This document shows, piece after piece, positions 9,235 to 18,631 of a stretch of 64,000 nucleotides of DNA (within the stretch, counting starts at the first letter, position 1; each line of letters opens with the position of its first letter). A program made the position numbers and the translations under genes. This DNA comes from DATGPD01 sp041398565 (GTDB taxonomy: Bacteria > Planctomycetota > UBA1135 > UBA2386), in assembly GCA_041398565.1 (NCBI GenBank), contig JAWKUN010000004.1, forward strand, positions 744,001 to 808,000, read 5' to 3'. The notes beneath the pieces are model-generated. The model ran no database searches. It was not told the origin of the DNA and saw nothing but the letters and a program-made list of their open reading frames with translations.

Positions 9235-9436
9235 CGCCCCGGATCTTCGACGCCCGCAGGCTCGCGCACAATCGCGACGCCGAACTCCGGCCCGGCCACG
9301 AGCCTGCCGGCCACGGCCCTGCCATGGCGCGGTCCTCGACGAACGGCCGGGCGCAGCCCCGAGACGACGCCTCCGCAGACGACGGCCCGCGTGTCTGCCT
9401 CGAGCCACCTCACGCTACACTTCCGCGCCGCCCCTC

Positions 9437-10210
9437 ATGGCTGACCGCCGTTTCCAGCACTCCCTCTCGGTCGTCCTCCCCGCCTACAACGAGGAGGAGA
9501 ACATCGAGAAGCAGACGCGCGCCTGCCTCGACTTCCTGCGCGAGCACTTCGCCGACTACGAGGTCGTCGTCGTCAACGACGGTTCGCGTGACCGTACCGG
9601 CGAGATCGTGGCGCGCCTGATGGCCGAGGACAGCCACGTCAAGACGGTGGTGCATCCGACCAACTACGGCTACGGCCGCGCCCTGGCCGACGGCTTCAAG
9701 GCGGCGCGCTGCGACCTGGTCTTCTACACCGACTCCGACAACCAGTTCGACGTGCGCGAGCTGAAGGAGTCCATGCCACTGGTGAAGGGGCCGGACAACC
9801 CGGGGGGCGCCGACGCCGTGTTCGGCTTCCGCGTCTACCGATACGACTCGGTGCTGCGCTGCATGCTGAGCTGGGGTTACAACCGCCTCGTGCGCGTCCT
9901 CTTCCGCGTCAAGGTTCGCGACGTCGACTGCGCGTTCAAGCTGTTCACCCGCGAGGTGAACGAACGACTGACCATCGAGTCCACCGACTTCTTCGTCGAC
10001 ACCGAGATGGTGGCGCGCATCGCGCGCATGCGGGTCAAGACCGTCGAGCAGGGCGTGCGGCACTACCCGCGCACCGCCGGCAGCACCACGGTGCGCGCCG
10101 GCCACATCCCCAAGACCCTGTGGACCGTGGCCAGGATGTGGTTCCGCATCCACTTCGGCGGCAAGGCCAAAGCTGCACCGGATCAAGGCAAGCGATCGGT
10201 CGGCGCGTGA
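9437..10210 (+). CDS. Family 2 glycosyltransferase, dolichol-phosphate mannosyltransferase-like
   Basis: A 257-residue GT-A fold enzyme that probably moves a sugar from a nucleotide donor to a polyprenyl phosphate at the inner membrane face. LSVVLPAYNEEENIEKQ opens the fold, VVVNDGSRDRTGE follows, and YTDSDNQFD carries the metal-binding Asp residues. It lacks the C-terminal membrane domain of GtrB-type enzymes, so it resembles short DPM1-like proteins. The ATG at 9437 is chosen because the conserved fold starts about 9 residues later. The stop overlaps the start of the next methyltransferase by 4 bp (GTGA), so the two are translationally coupled and likely cooperate. Confidence 0.9.
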   Translation: MADRRFQHSLSVVLPAYNEEENIEKQTRACLDFLREHFADYEVVVVNDGSRDRTGEIVARLMAEDSHVKTVVHPTNYGYGRALADGFKAARCDLVFYTDSDNQFDVRELKESMPLVKGPDNPGGADAVFGFRVYRYDSVLRCMLSWGYNRLVRVLFRVKVRDVDCAFKLFTREVNERLTIESTDFFVDTEMVARIARMRVKTVEQGVRHYPRTAGSTTVRAGHIPKTLWTVARMWFRIHFGGKAKAAPDQGKRSVGA

Positions 10211-10956
10211 GAGAGAGCGTCCACGACGAGTACCGCCGAGGCGGCGAGCACTGGTGGATCCGCGCGCGCCGCACGATCTTCGCGACCATGCTCGACGAGG
10301 TGCTCGGCGTGCGCGCCGGCGCTGGCGCGCGCATCCTCGACATCGGCCCAGGCTCGGGCGTCAACATGCCGGTGCTGGCACCGCGCGGGGCGGTGACCGT
10401 GCTCGACTCGGACGCGAGCAGCCTCGCGGCGTGCCGCGAGGTGGGTGCCCGCGCCGTGGTGCGCGCCGACGCCCTGCACCCGCCCCTCGCCGACGCCACC
10501 TTCGACCTCGTGTGCGCGCTCGACGTGCTCGAGCACCTCGAGGACGACGCCGGCGCTCTGGCCGCGTGGCGACGGCTGCTGTCGCCCGGTGGCCACCTGC
10601 TTCTATCGGTGCCGGCGTTCGCCTTCCTTTGGGGACGCCAAGACGTGCTCTCCCACCACAAGCGCCGCTACCGTCGGCCCGATCTGGTGGCGAAGGTGAG
10701 CGCGGCAGGCTTCGCCGTGCGCCGGGCCAGCTACTTCAACACGCTGCTGTTCCCGCCGATCGCCGGTGCACGCCTGCTCATGCGTCCGTTCCTGCGCCGC
10801 CTGGTCGCGCGCGGGACCTCCGACCTTGCCGCGCCGACCCCGTTCGGACTCGACACGGCGCTCTACCGCTTGTTCGCTGCCGAGGCCGGCTGGCTGTCGC
10901 GGCGCAACCTGCCCGTCGGCGTCTCCATCCTGCTGGTGGCGAGCGCGCCGCGGTGA
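10207..10956 (+). CDS. SAM-dependent methyltransferase, probable glycan/lipid-linked
   Basis: A 249-residue class I methyltransferase. The GTG start overlaps the preceding stop (GTGA), and the first residues, HDEYRRGGEHWWIRARR, are the conserved opening of this family, which supports the start. Motif I is ILDIGPGSGVNMPVL and the catalytic-face motif is FDLVCALDVLEHLEDD, followed by LLSPGGHLLLSVPAF. A basic stretch (HHKRRYRRPDLV) and amphipathic C-terminal helices suggest membrane association. Coupling to the dolichyl-phosphate-mannose-synthase-like gene suggests a substrate in a lipid-linked glycan pathway. That is inference from context. Confidence 0.88.
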   Translation: MRESVHDEYRRGGEHWWIRARRTIFATMLDEVLGVRAGAGARILDIGPGSGVNMPVLAPRGAVTVLDSDASSLAACREVGARAVVRADALHPPLADATFDLVCALDVLEHLEDDAGALAAWRRLLSPGGHLLLSVPAFAFLWGRQDVLSHHKRRYRRPDLVAKVSAAGFAVRRASYFNTLLFPPIAGARLLMRPFLRRLVARGTSDLAAPTPFGLDTALYRLFAAEAGWLSRRNLPVGVSILLVASAPR

Positions 10957-11009
10957 GACGATTCGGCGGCGCGGCGCCGACCGATCGAATCGACCGCCCA
11001 CCCGCCGGC

Positions 11010-12596
11010 ATGCGTTCCTCTCTCGCCCTGACCCTCGCCCTGCTGTGCCACCTCGCCCTCGCCGGTGGCTACTGGCTGGTCACCCCCGCCCTCGAGGCGC
11101 CGCGGGAAGAAGACTACGTCGAGGCCGGCAGTCGCGCCGCGCTCGGGTTCGGCTGCGACGACGCCTACACCGCGATGCTGGCCGCCGGCATGTGCGCCCT
11201 CGGCGAGCGCGACCTCGTGGCCACCGCCATCCCGGCGGTCGGCCCCGGCGCGTTGCGGTTGCAACACGGGGCCGACGAAGCGGTGGGCTCGCGCGCGCAG
11301 GCGACGCTGGGCGCACTGCGTGTCCTGTCGGTGCTCCTCGGCCTCGTGTCGATCGCCTGCACGCACGCCATCGCACGCCACCTGCACCCCGCCTCCGGCG
11401 TGCCGGCGGTGGCAAGCCTGATGCTGGCCTGCATGCCGCAGTGGGCGTTCTCGCACGCCGTGCTGTGGCACGGCCCGTTGCTGGTCGCCGCCGCGCACCT
11501 ACTGCTGCTCCTGCAGGTCCGCCAGCTCTCGGCGGCGGCGCCGAGCGTACGCGGCGCGCTCGCCGCCGGCATCGTTGCTGCGCTCGCGCTCGGCACGGCG
11601 CACGCCGGATGGGTGGTCGTCGCCCTCGGCCTCCTGGGCCAAGGCCTCGTCCTGGCGCACGCACCGCGGCGCGGCACGCTGTCCCTGACCCTGTTCGTCG
11701 CGGTCGCCAGCGCCGGACTCCTGGCGCAGCCGCCGCGCCCGCACGTTGTCGATCCGAGGCGTGACGCGCTCGACCTGGTGCGTTCGTTCGTCGCCGAGTT
11801 CGGTCGCGGTGCGCTGGGACAGCCGCGCCTACCCGAACTGCTGACGTTGGCCATGGTGGCGGCCGCCGCGATCGGCTGGCTGCTGGGCGGCCGCCGCCTG
11901 TGTGGACGGGCTCGCCCGACGCTCCTGGTGTCCTTCGCCTGCAGCCTCGGCACCATGGCCGGCGTCGCTGCCGCTGCCGACGACGGCTGGCACGGCCGCC
12001 ACCTGCTGGTGGCCGGCGGCCCGATGATGATCATGACCGCGGTCGGCCTGGTGACGCTCTGGCGGCGGGTCGCACCGGCGGCCCTGCAACGTGCGGCGAG
12101 CCACCCCTTCGCCGCGCTGCTCCCCTTCCTGCCGAGCTGCCTGGTGCTGGTCGCGCACGTGCGTCCGGCCCTGCGTCTGCCGCCCACCTTCGACGCGCGC
12201 TTCGTCACCTTGCACGCTGGCCTTCGCACCCGACCTGCACACGAGCTCACGGCCGAGGCCGTGCGCCTCGACAGCGAGGCGCGCGTCGTCCTCTCTTGGC
12301 ACCCGATCGACTCCGATGCCGAGGCGACGGACCCCTACGCCGTGGTGGGCTGGTACGCCGACGGGCGCGTGGCCTTCGCGTCGCACGCCCGCGACGGGAT
12401 CCTCCTGCGCGGCACCACCCTCGCCCTCGACCGCGGAGCCCTCGGCGCGTGGCGCGACGACGAACGGGTGTGGTGGCGCGCCTACACGGTGACGCCGCCC
12501 GCCGAGTCAACGCGCACGCGCTGGTCGCCGGTGCAGATCCTCGACCCTCGCCCGGCGCCACCGCCGGTGGCGGCTCCCGGAAGCGCGGGTCGTTGA
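11010..12596 (+). CDS. Polytopic membrane protein, possible GT-C-like glycosyltransferase
   Basis: A 528-residue protein with a cleavable-like first helix (SSLALTLALLCHLALAGGYWL) and about ten hydrophobic segments. These are followed by a soluble C-terminal part of about 120 residues rich in Trp and Arg (YAVVGWYADGRVAFASHARDG). The acidic pair in GFGCDDAYTAMLAAG lies in the first extracytoplasmic loop, where GT-C enzymes place catalytic acids, but I cannot confirm the family. An in-frame GTG at 10953 overlaps the upstream stop. I prefer the ATG at 11010 because the intervening codons include rare AGA/CGA. Position after a polyprenyl glycosyltransferase and a methyltransferase fits a glycan-transfer role. 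Confidence 0.7.
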   Translation: MRSSLALTLALLCHLALAGGYWLVTPALEAPREEDYVEAGSRAALGFGCDDAYTAMLAAGMCALGERDLVATAIPAVGPGALRLQHGADEAVGSRAQATLGALRVLSVLLGLVSIACTHAIARHLHPASGVPAVASLMLACMPQWAFSHAVLWHGPLLVAAAHLLLLLQVRQLSAAAPSVRGALAAGIVAALALGTAHAGWVVVALGLLGQGLVLAHAPRRGTLSLTLFVAVASAGLLAQPPRPHVVDPRRDALDLVRSFVAEFGRGALGQPRLPELLTLAMVAAAAIGWLLGGRRLCGRARPTLLVSFACSLGTMAGVAAAADDGWHGRHLLVAGGPMMIMTAVGLVTLWRRVAPAALQRAASHPFAALLPFLPSCLVLVAHVRPALRLPPTFDARFVTLHAGLRTRPAHELTAEAVRLDSEARVVLSWHPIDSDAEATDPYAVVGWYADGRVAFASHARDGILLRGTTLALDRGALGAWRDDERVWWRAYTVTPPAESTRTRWSPVQILDPRPAPPPVAAPGSAGR

Positions 12597-12675
12597 GCCT
12601 CGACGAGAAGGTGCGACCGTCTCGTGCACGACACGGTCGGTCGGTCGCGTGCGAGCGATGCCCCGAGGGCGTCGC

Positions 12676-13302
12676 TCAGCGCGCGGGAAGCGCCACCTCG
12701 ACCCCCGCCGGCAGCCGCGCCACGTCGTCGTCCGTCCACCCGTTCATGGCCGCGATCTCGCGCCAGCGCTCGCCATCCCCGAGGTGCTCGCGCGCCAGGG
12801 CGTAGAGCGTCTTGCCCGCGGTGAGGGTCGCCTTGCGAACCTCGCCCGCCCGCGCCCTCTGTGCATCGGCCGGCCGGGGCGTCACGAGCGGCGGGTCGTT
12901 CTCCGAGGCTGCGGGTTCGGCGGGAGGCCGGAGAGCCGCGACGTCGGTCGCCTCCGCGGTCGCGGAAGGTGAGCCCGAAGTCGCGGGGGGCACCACCCCT
13001 GCAGGCGACGACGCCGCATCCCGGCTCGACGTCGACGCCGCTGTCCTCGCTGGCGTCGCCGACCCGTGCGGCTCCGGTGCGCGCGCCTGCCGCAAAGCCG
13101 GACCTGCCTCGATGCGGCGCGCCAAAGCCTCGCGCAGGGAGGCGGCGCGGCCGCCGAGCTCGAGAACGAGCACGTCCTCGCGGCGCTGCGGCGCGACCGG
13201 ACTCGGCTCGCACCCGCCCAGCAGCGCGCCCATCGACACGGCGAAACAGCAACGCCTTCTTGCGGAAGAACCCGATGTTGCGCCGCGCGCCACGCGCGTC
13301 AT
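12676..13302 (-). CDS. LysM-domain lipoprotein
   Basis: A 208-residue predicted lipoprotein. The ATG at 13300-13302 is followed by an Arg-rich n-region, a hydrophobic core and the lipobox-like AVSMGALLGGC. The middle is Pro/Ala/Thr-rich and probably disordered. The C-terminal 50 residues form one LysM fold (KTLYALAREHLGDGERWREI, then AAMNGWTDDDVARLPAG), which binds N-acetylglucosamine polymers such as peptidoglycan. This suggests a periplasmic protein tethered to the membrane that contacts the wall. It ends 79 bp from the convergent membrane-protein gene and its start is 66 bp from the divergent psd gene. Confidence 0.85.
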   Translation of the reverse strand: MTRVARGATSGSSARRRCCFAVSMGALLGGCEPSPVAPQRREDVLVLELGGRAASLREALARRIEAGPALRQARAPEPHGSATPARTAASTSSRDAASSPAGVVPPATSGSPSATAEATDVAALRPPAEPAASENDPPLVTPRPADAQRARAGEVRKATLTAGKTLYALAREHLGDGERWREIAAMNGWTDDDVARLPAGVEVALPAR

Positions 13303-13368
13303 GATGCCGCCGCGTTCGGGCGAGCTCAACATCGAGGGCCGCGCAGCGCGTCCTTTCCTCACCAGCGG

Positions 13369-14145
13369 TTGAGCACCCTCCGCCGACTCTGGCTCCAAGC
13401 CATCCCCAAGACCCTGCTGTCACGCACGACCGGGTTCCTCACCGACCTGCCGTTGCCGCGCTGGGCGCGAGCACGCGTGTACGGATGGTTCTCGCGCCGC
13501 TACGGCGTCAACCTCGACGAGATGGCCGGCTCGCTGACCGACTACGAGTCCCTGTCGGCGTTCTTCACCCGCCAGCTGGTGCCCGGGGCACGCCCGATCG
13601 CGGACGCTCCCATCGTCTGGCCGTGCGACGGACGGATCGTCACCAGCGGACCGATCACCGACGGCCGCGTCGAGCAGATCAAGGGGCAGACCTACGACGT
13701 CGAGCACTTGCTCCTCGACGGACCGCTGGCAGCACGACTGCGCAACGCCACACAGGCCACCATCTACCTGGCCCCGGGCGACTACCACCGCGTGCACGTG
13801 CCGTTCGATGGGCAACGGCTGCGGCAGTGGCACGTGAGCGGAGGGCTCTACCCGGTCAATCGTGAAACGGCGCAGGCGGTGCCCGAGCTGTTCGTCCGCA
13901 ACGAACGCGTCGTGTACGAGCTGCGCCTCGTCGACGGCCGGGCGGCGGCGGTGGTGATGGTTGCGGCGCTCAACGTCGGCAACATCAAGCCCGCGTTCCC
14001 GATCTCCGGCGAGGTCCGGCGCGGCGACGAACTCGGCGTGTTCCACTTGGGCTCGACGGTGATCGTCCTCGTCGAGGCCGGACAACCGTGCCTGCTGACC
14101 GTCTCCTCCGGCGCGTTGGTGCGTATGGGGCAGCGCGCGAGTTGA
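13369..14145 (+). CDS. psd: Phosphatidylserine decarboxylase proenzyme
   Basis: Converts phosphatidylserine to phosphatidylethanolamine in the inner membrane. It is a 258-residue proenzyme with the standard landmarks: YGVNLDEM near the N-terminus, YESLSAFFTRQL, WPCDGRIV, the His-containing YLAPGDYHRVHVPFDG, and the autocleavage site FHLGSTVIVL near the C-terminus. There the Ser of LGST becomes the pyruvoyl group. The TTG at 13369 is the best start in frame; its ribosome binding site is weak and the exact start is not certain. Upstream, the divergent LysM lipoprotein gene shares the promoter region. Confidence 0.95.
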   Translation: MSTLRRLWLQAIPKTLLSRTTGFLTDLPLPRWARARVYGWFSRRYGVNLDEMAGSLTDYESLSAFFTRQLVPGARPIADAPIVWPCDGRIVTSGPITDGRVEQIKGQTYDVEHLLLDGPLAARLRNATQATIYLAPGDYHRVHVPFDGQRLRQWHVSGGLYPVNRETAQAVPELFVRNERVVYELRLVDGRAAAVVMVAALNVGNIKPAFPISGEVRRGDELGVFHLGSTVIVLVEAGQPCLLTVSSGALVRMGQRAS

Positions 14146-14247
14146 GGCCGAGCGGCACACGAGTCGACGTCCGACCCTGGGCTTGCTCGCACCCCGATCG
14201 GGCGTGAGAGTGCGTGCGGCCTCGGCGCTTTGCGTATCGTCTGAGCC

Positions 14248-16875
14248 ATGCGACCCGACCCACCCGCGTGGACGCGCGCGCTTCTCGCCCTCGGCGGCCT
14301 GGCGGCCACCGCTGCGTCGCAGGCACGCGAGGCTCCCACCGTCGCCGCGCACCCACTCGACGTGCTGGCCAACGGCAGCGGCGAGCTGCGCTCCGTGGCG
14401 CGCGGCAGGAGTCGCGGGCAGCCCTGTTTCGCGCTCGATGGCTGGCAGACCGAGGTGGACGGCGGCTGGCTGGCCCAGGTCGCACCGTGGGGCGACCTAC
14501 GCGCCGTCGGCGGCGACGCCTTCCTACGCGCCGCGGCGCGTGTCCCCGGCGAGCTGCGCCAAGACGTGCCGGTCACCGCGCGCAAGGGGCGCGAGCTGTC
14601 GCTGCTCTTGTCGGGATGGACCCGCACCGGACGCGACCGTGACCGGATCGAGGTTGCCGTGGCCCTCCTCGACGGCAGCGGGCACGAGCTCCTGCGCAAG
14701 ACCACGGGCGAGCGCGGCAGCGCCGAGTGGGCACGGTTCTGGCTGGCGGCGACGGTCGCGCCAGCGTTGGCCCAGCGGGTCGCTCACGTGCGGGTCACCC
14801 TCGCCGCGCGGCACGTACAAGGTGACTACCTCGACGCCTTCGCCGACGCGCTGCAGCTGTGGGTGTTCGGAGCGGCGTCGCCGGCGCCGCTGGCCGACAC
14901 CGACGCGGAGGCCCTGTGGGCACAGGCCGCCGCGCCGTCGGGTTCGACGCGCACGGCAGCGCTCGCAGCACTCCTGGCCGGTGACGAACGCGGCCGCGCC
15001 GCCAAGCTCCTCGCCGAGGCGCTCGCGCACGGCGACGGCGCCGAGCGAGCCGAGCTGCTGGTGCTCGCCACCTTCAGCGGCCAGCGCGACACCCCCAAGG
15101 CGCTGCGGACGGCGCTCGAGGACGACTCCGACGACCTGCGAGCCCTGGCGCTCGAGCTCCTGCCCCTGGCGCGCGGCGGCGACTGGCGCAAGGTGGTCGC
15201 CGGCCTGCTGGGCGCCCGCGATCTCGGGGTACGCGCGGCAGCAGCGCGCGCGCTGGTGCAAGAGGGCAGCAAGGAAGCCCAGCGCGCCTTGACGGCCGCC
15301 GTCGCTGCCGCCGACGACGACGGCAAGCTGCAACTGCTCGCGGCGCTGCAGGCACGCCGCACGCCCCTCGACGACCTGTACCGCGACGCACTCGTGCCCA
15401 TGCTGGCCGCCGGTGCCGACCCCGAGCGGCGGCACCTGGCGATGCGGGCGCTCGCGGCCTGGCAGGATCCCCGCCTGGTGGGTCACGCCTTGGAGCTGGT
15501 GGCCAAGGAGGAGCGGTACGGCCGGCGCGCAGCGTGGCTGTCCTGGTGCGCCGAGCAGGGCACGCCAGCCGCCGTCGAAGCGATGGCGAGCCTCGCCGCC
15601 AAGGACGTGGCCCGCGCCGACGCGGTGCTGCTGGCCCGCCTACCGACCCTGCCCGCCGCCGCGACCCTCGCGTGGGCGCGCGCACGCGGCCTGCGCCACG
15701 CACACGGCACCGTGCGCATGGCGGCTGCCGGCGTGCTCGCGGTGCACGGCGAAGGGCGCGACGTGCCGAGCCTGCTCGAACTGACGCGCGACACGGACAC
15801 GGCAGTGGCCCGCGCCGGTCTCGTGGCCGCGGCACGGCTGTCGCGAGCGCATCCTGGCGAGGCTTTCGTGCGCGCGTTGACGAGCGCGAAGGAAGAGGTC
15901 GTGGCGCCGGCGCTGCGCGAAGCCTGGCGAGACGGAGCCCCGCCGCCGGCGATCGTCGAGGCCACGCGTGCCCTGGCGGAGGCCAGCGGCGTCCGCGTGC
16001 GTGCCGCCGCGGTCGCCTGCGCCGGACCCGGCGACGCCGAGCTGCGACGCCGAGCACTCGCCGACCCGGCATGGCAGGTGCGCGCCGCCGCCTACGCGGC
16101 GCACGGGGAGGTCCGCACGCGCGACAGCGTCGCCGCCATCCTGGCCCGGGTACAGGAGGACGACTCGTCGGCGCGCCACAGCGCCACCCGGGCGCTGGCG
16201 CGCCTCACCGGTCAAGCCAAGGGCAGCGACCCGGCCGACTGGCAGCGCTGGTGGCAGCTCGCCGGCGAGACCTTCACGCTGCCGGCCGCACCTCCCCGGG
16301 CGAGGCCAGAACCGCGCCCGGAGACCGGCGTCACGGTCGCGGCCAGCTACCACGGCGTGCCGATCGACGGTGACCATGTGGTGTTCGTGCTGGATCTGTC
16401 GGGGAGCATGCGAGACGCGCGCGGCGACCGTGCGACGAGCAAGCTCGCCGCCGCGCAGCTCGAGCTGTTGCGCGTCCTGCGCCAGCTGCCCCCCACCACC
16501 GCGTTCGCGTTGATCGGCTTCGCCGACGGCGCGCAGGTGTTCCGAGACGCCTGGGTGCAAGCCACCCCCGACCACGTCGACGACGCACGCCAATGGCTCG
16601 AGCGCCGCGAGGCGAAGGGCTGGACCAACCTCTGGAGCGGGCTCGGTGATGCCCTTTCGCGCCCGGGCGTCGACACCGTGTTCCTGCTCTCGGACGGCGC
16701 GCCGTCGGTCGGGCTCTACGTCGAGGCCGCGCCCCTGCGCGAGGCAGCGTCGGCGGCCAACTTCGGCACGTACGCCCGCGTCCACACGATCGCGCTGGCA
16801 GGCGACCGCCACGACCGAGCGCTCTTGCAGGGGCTCGCCGCGGACTCGGGCGGCGTCTTCGTGGACGCTCCCTGA
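14248..16875 (+). CDS. Secreted HEAT-repeat protein with C-terminal VWA domain
   Basis: An 875-residue protein with a short signal peptide (ALLALGGLAATAASQA). Residues of about 230-680 are made of Ala/Leu/Arg-rich helical repeats of HEAT type (LEDDSDDLRALALELLPLA, WQVRAAAYAAHGEVRTRDS and others), a protein-interaction scaffold. The last 165 residues are a von Willebrand A domain with the metal-ion site D716-L-S718-G-S720 in VFVLDLSGSMRDA, the later Thr in GWTNLWSGL, and the Asp in FLLSDGAPS, so the MIDAS is intact. This architecture recurs in planctomycete secretomes with no established function. The ATG at 14248 is the only plausible start. A 41-bp repeated element begins within 2 bp of its stop. 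Confidence 0.85.
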   Translation: MRPDPPAWTRALLALGGLAATAASQAREAPTVAAHPLDVLANGSGELRSVARGRSRGQPCFALDGWQTEVDGGWLAQVAPWGDLRAVGGDAFLRAAARVPGELRQDVPVTARKGRELSLLLSGWTRTGRDRDRIEVAVALLDGSGHELLRKTTGERGSAEWARFWLAATVAPALAQRVAHVRVTLAARHVQGDYLDAFADALQLWVFGAASPAPLADTDAEALWAQAAAPSGSTRTAALAALLAGDERGRAAKLLAEALAHGDGAERAELLVLATFSGQRDTPKALRTALEDDSDDLRALALELLPLARGGDWRKVVAGLLGARDLGVRAAAARALVQEGSKEAQRALTAAVAAADDDGKLQLLAALQARRTPLDDLYRDALVPMLAAGADPERRHLAMRALAAWQDPRLVGHALELVAKEERYGRRAAWLSWCAEQGTPAAVEAMASLAAKDVARADAVLLARLPTLPAAATLAWARARGLRHAHGTVRMAAAGVLAVHGEGRDVPSLLELTRDTDTAVARAGLVAAARLSRAHPGEAFVRALTSAKEEVVAPALREAWRDGAPPPAIVEATRALAEASGVRVRAAAVACAGPGDAELRRRALADPAWQVRAAAYAAHGEVRTRDSVAAILARVQEDDSSARHSATRALARLTGQAKGSDPADWQRWWQLAGETFTLPAAPPRARPEPRPETGVTVAASYHGVPIDGDHVVFVLDLSGSMRDARGDRATSKLAAAQLELLRVLRQLPPTTAFALIGFADGAQVFRDAWVQATPDHVDDARQWLERREAKGWTNLWSGLGDALSRPGVDTVFLLSDGAPSVGLYVEAAPLREAASAANFGTYARVHTIALAGDRHDRALLQGLAADSGGVFVDAP

Positions 16876-16876
16876 G

Positions 16877-16917
16877 CTGCAAGCGCCGCGACGCCTCACG
16901 TCACGCGCGAGGTCGGC
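16877..16917. repeat. 41-bp degenerate repeat, copy B
   Basis: It matches copy A at 7900-7940 at 35 of 41 positions. It begins immediately after the stop codon of the VWA protein gene. No gene or hairpin explains it. Confidence 0.5.
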
Positions 16918-17067
16918 GATGTCGCTCCGCCGCCATGGCGAGGGACTCGCCGGTTTCGAACGGCAGTGGAAGCTCCCGACGAGGCGCCGGGCCCTCGTCG
17001 CGAAGGTGGAACAAACGGTGTTTGCACCGACGTGGCCCACCGCGACGATTCCCCCCACGCGCGGCCC

Positions 17068-18162
17068 ATGCTCCTCGTTCTCTCCGGCATCGGCATCTTC
17101 GGCCTGGCCACCCTCCTGCTCGCGTTGGGCTGGATGGGCGTTCGTCACTTGCTCGGTCGGCGCCCGCGCTGGCGGCGCAGCCTGTGGCTGACCCTGTTCA
17201 GCCTGCCCGCGCACGCGCTGATCACGGTGCCCCTGACCCTCGGCTTCCTGGGCAGCCGCATGGTGGCCACGCGCCGCGACGAGTCTGCCTACCGCGGCCC
17301 CCGGTTCCTGCCGGACGGCACCTGGATCCCGCAGTCCCGCGCCTCGCTCAAGGAGGAACTCGCGGCAGGCGGCGTCGCGCCCTCCACAGCGCCGGCGCGC
17401 AGCATCGAACTGCGTGCCGAGGACGGGGTCCGGCTGCGCGCGTTCTTCGTGCCGGGCGCGGCACCGACCCGCCCCGTCGACGCCATCCTGGTGCACGGCC
17501 TGTTCCGCGGCGGACTCGAACTCGAGACGGTGGGACGCTTCGTGCGCGACCTCGGCTGCGACGTCCTGATGCTCGAGCTGCGCAACCACGGTGGCAGCGA
17601 GCGAGCCGGCGCCAGCTTCGGACCGCGCGAGGCCTTGGACGTGCGCGCCGCCGCCGCTTGGCTCGACGGCCGCCCCGGTGCCGGCGATCGGCGCGTGCTC
17701 GTGTTCGGCGTCAGCCTGGGCACGGTGGCCGCGGCCCTGGCTGCCCCACACGTGCAGCGCTTGCGCTGGTTGGTGCTCGACGCTCCGGTGGTGAACCCGT
17801 TGGCGACCGCCAAGCGCATGCTCGCGCGCGGGCCGAAGAACCAGCGGCGGCGCTTCGGCCTGCCGGAGCCCTTCTGCACCCTGGCGCTGTCTTCGCTCGA
17901 GCTGTGGGCAGGGATCGACCTCGACGCCATCCGCCCCCTCGATGCCCTGCGGCAGCTCGATCCCGCGGTGCGCGCCATGGTGGTGGGCGCCGGCGCCGAC
18001 GACCGAGTGACGGCCAGCGATGTGGAGGCCGCGTGGCAGGCCATCCCCTGTCCGGACGCCGAGAAGTCGCTGTGGATCGAGCCGGACGCAGCGCACGGCG
18101 CCGTGTGGGAGAAGGACCCGGACCGCTACCGCCGCGAATTGGAGCGGTTGCTGCAGCGCTGA
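17068..18162 (+). CDS. Alpha/beta hydrolase with N-terminal membrane anchor
   Basis: A 364-residue protein with two N-terminal hydrophobic segments (LLVLSGIGIFGLATLLLALG and LWLTLFSLPAHALITVPLTL) and then a hydrolase fold facing one side of the membrane. The oxyanion strand is AILVHGLFRGGLELE, the nucleophile elbow FGVSLGTVA gives Ser216, the acid is probably in GAGADDRV, and the His is in DAAHGAVW, so the triad is complete. It resembles the serine aminopeptidase S33/YqiA-type group; the substrate is unknown. The ATG at 17068 directly precedes the first membrane helix. About 190 bp separate it from the VWA gene. Confidence 0.85.
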   Translation: MLLVLSGIGIFGLATLLLALGWMGVRHLLGRRPRWRRSLWLTLFSLPAHALITVPLTLGFLGSRMVATRRDESAYRGPRFLPDGTWIPQSRASLKEELAAGGVAPSTAPARSIELRAEDGVRLRAFFVPGAAPTRPVDAILVHGLFRGGLELETVGRFVRDLGCDVLMLELRNHGGSERAGASFGPREALDVRAAAAWLDGRPGAGDRRVLVFGVSLGTVAAALAAPHVQRLRWLVLDAPVVNPLATAKRMLARGPKNQRRRFGLPEPFCTLALSSLELWAGIDLDAIRPLDALRQLDPAVRAMVVGAGADDRVTASDVEAAWQAIPCPDAEKSLWIEPDAAHGAVWEKDPDRYRRELERLLQR

Positions 18163-18290
18163 CTTCGGATGGCGCCGGACGCCTCGGCCTGAAGCTCGGA
18201 GCACCAGCGCGGGACGCAATCTGCGCGCCCGAGAAGCCAGCGCGGCGACGACCCACAGAGACAGGCAGACAGATAGGGGCCGACGGAAAA

Positions 18291-18631
18291 GACATCGCCG
18301 GAACCCCGAGAGGCTCCGGCGATGAGGAAGCGGACGAAGAGTCGTTCGATGCGGGAGCCAGGATCAGTCCCGGACCAGGGCTCCGCATCACGGAGATCGA
18401 ATGCTGAGTTTCGCTCACCAGTGGCACCGAGGCCGCCTGCCTCGTGCCACACGCATCGAACACTCAGAAACCACCAGCCGTTCGATCGAAAGAGCGTCCG
18501 GCTGGCGAAGCCGCTTCCTGCAGGTTGCGGTTCGCCAGTTCCACAACCTGTGTCGTCGGTCCCTCCCAAGCGCGACCGCCCAACACGGGCGCTGACCTTA
18601 GCGTGCCTTGCGGAGCGCGCAATCGTTTTTT
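18291..18631 (+). ncRNA. Candidate structured RNA ending in an intrinsic terminator
   Basis: Several stems are perfect or nearly so: 18293-18302 with 18315-18324 (10 bp); an enclosing 10-bp stem 18344-18353 with 18452-18461; inside it 18354-18359 with 18379-18384 (6 bp) and 18421-18432 with 18440-18450 (11 bp, one bulge); then 18502-18514 with 18527-18538 (12 bp, one bulge). A rival pairing, 18521-18527 with 18544-18550, would break the last stem. The series ends at a terminator with a T6 tract. I looked for hallmarks of RNase P RNA, tmRNA, SRP RNA and 6S RNA and found none. It could be a free RNA or a structured 3' UTR of the hydrolase gene. The 5' boundary is a guess. Confidence 0.35.
18601..18631 (+). 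terminator. Intrinsic terminator
   Basis: A 6-bp stem (18601-18606 with 18615-18620, one G-U pair) and an 8-base loop are followed by AATCG and a T6 run at 18626-18631. Its orientation fits transcription from the hydrolase gene or from the candidate RNA upstream. Confidence 0.55.

Noticed and set aside
15640..18219. An 859-codon minus-strand frame spanning the VWA and hydrolase genes
   Set aside because: It crosses two well-supported sense genes and has shadow composition (Arg, Gly, Ala, His) with no motif.
18291..18631. RNase P RNA, tmRNA, SRP RNA or 6S RNA
   Set aside because: None of their conserved words or end sequences could be found on either strand.
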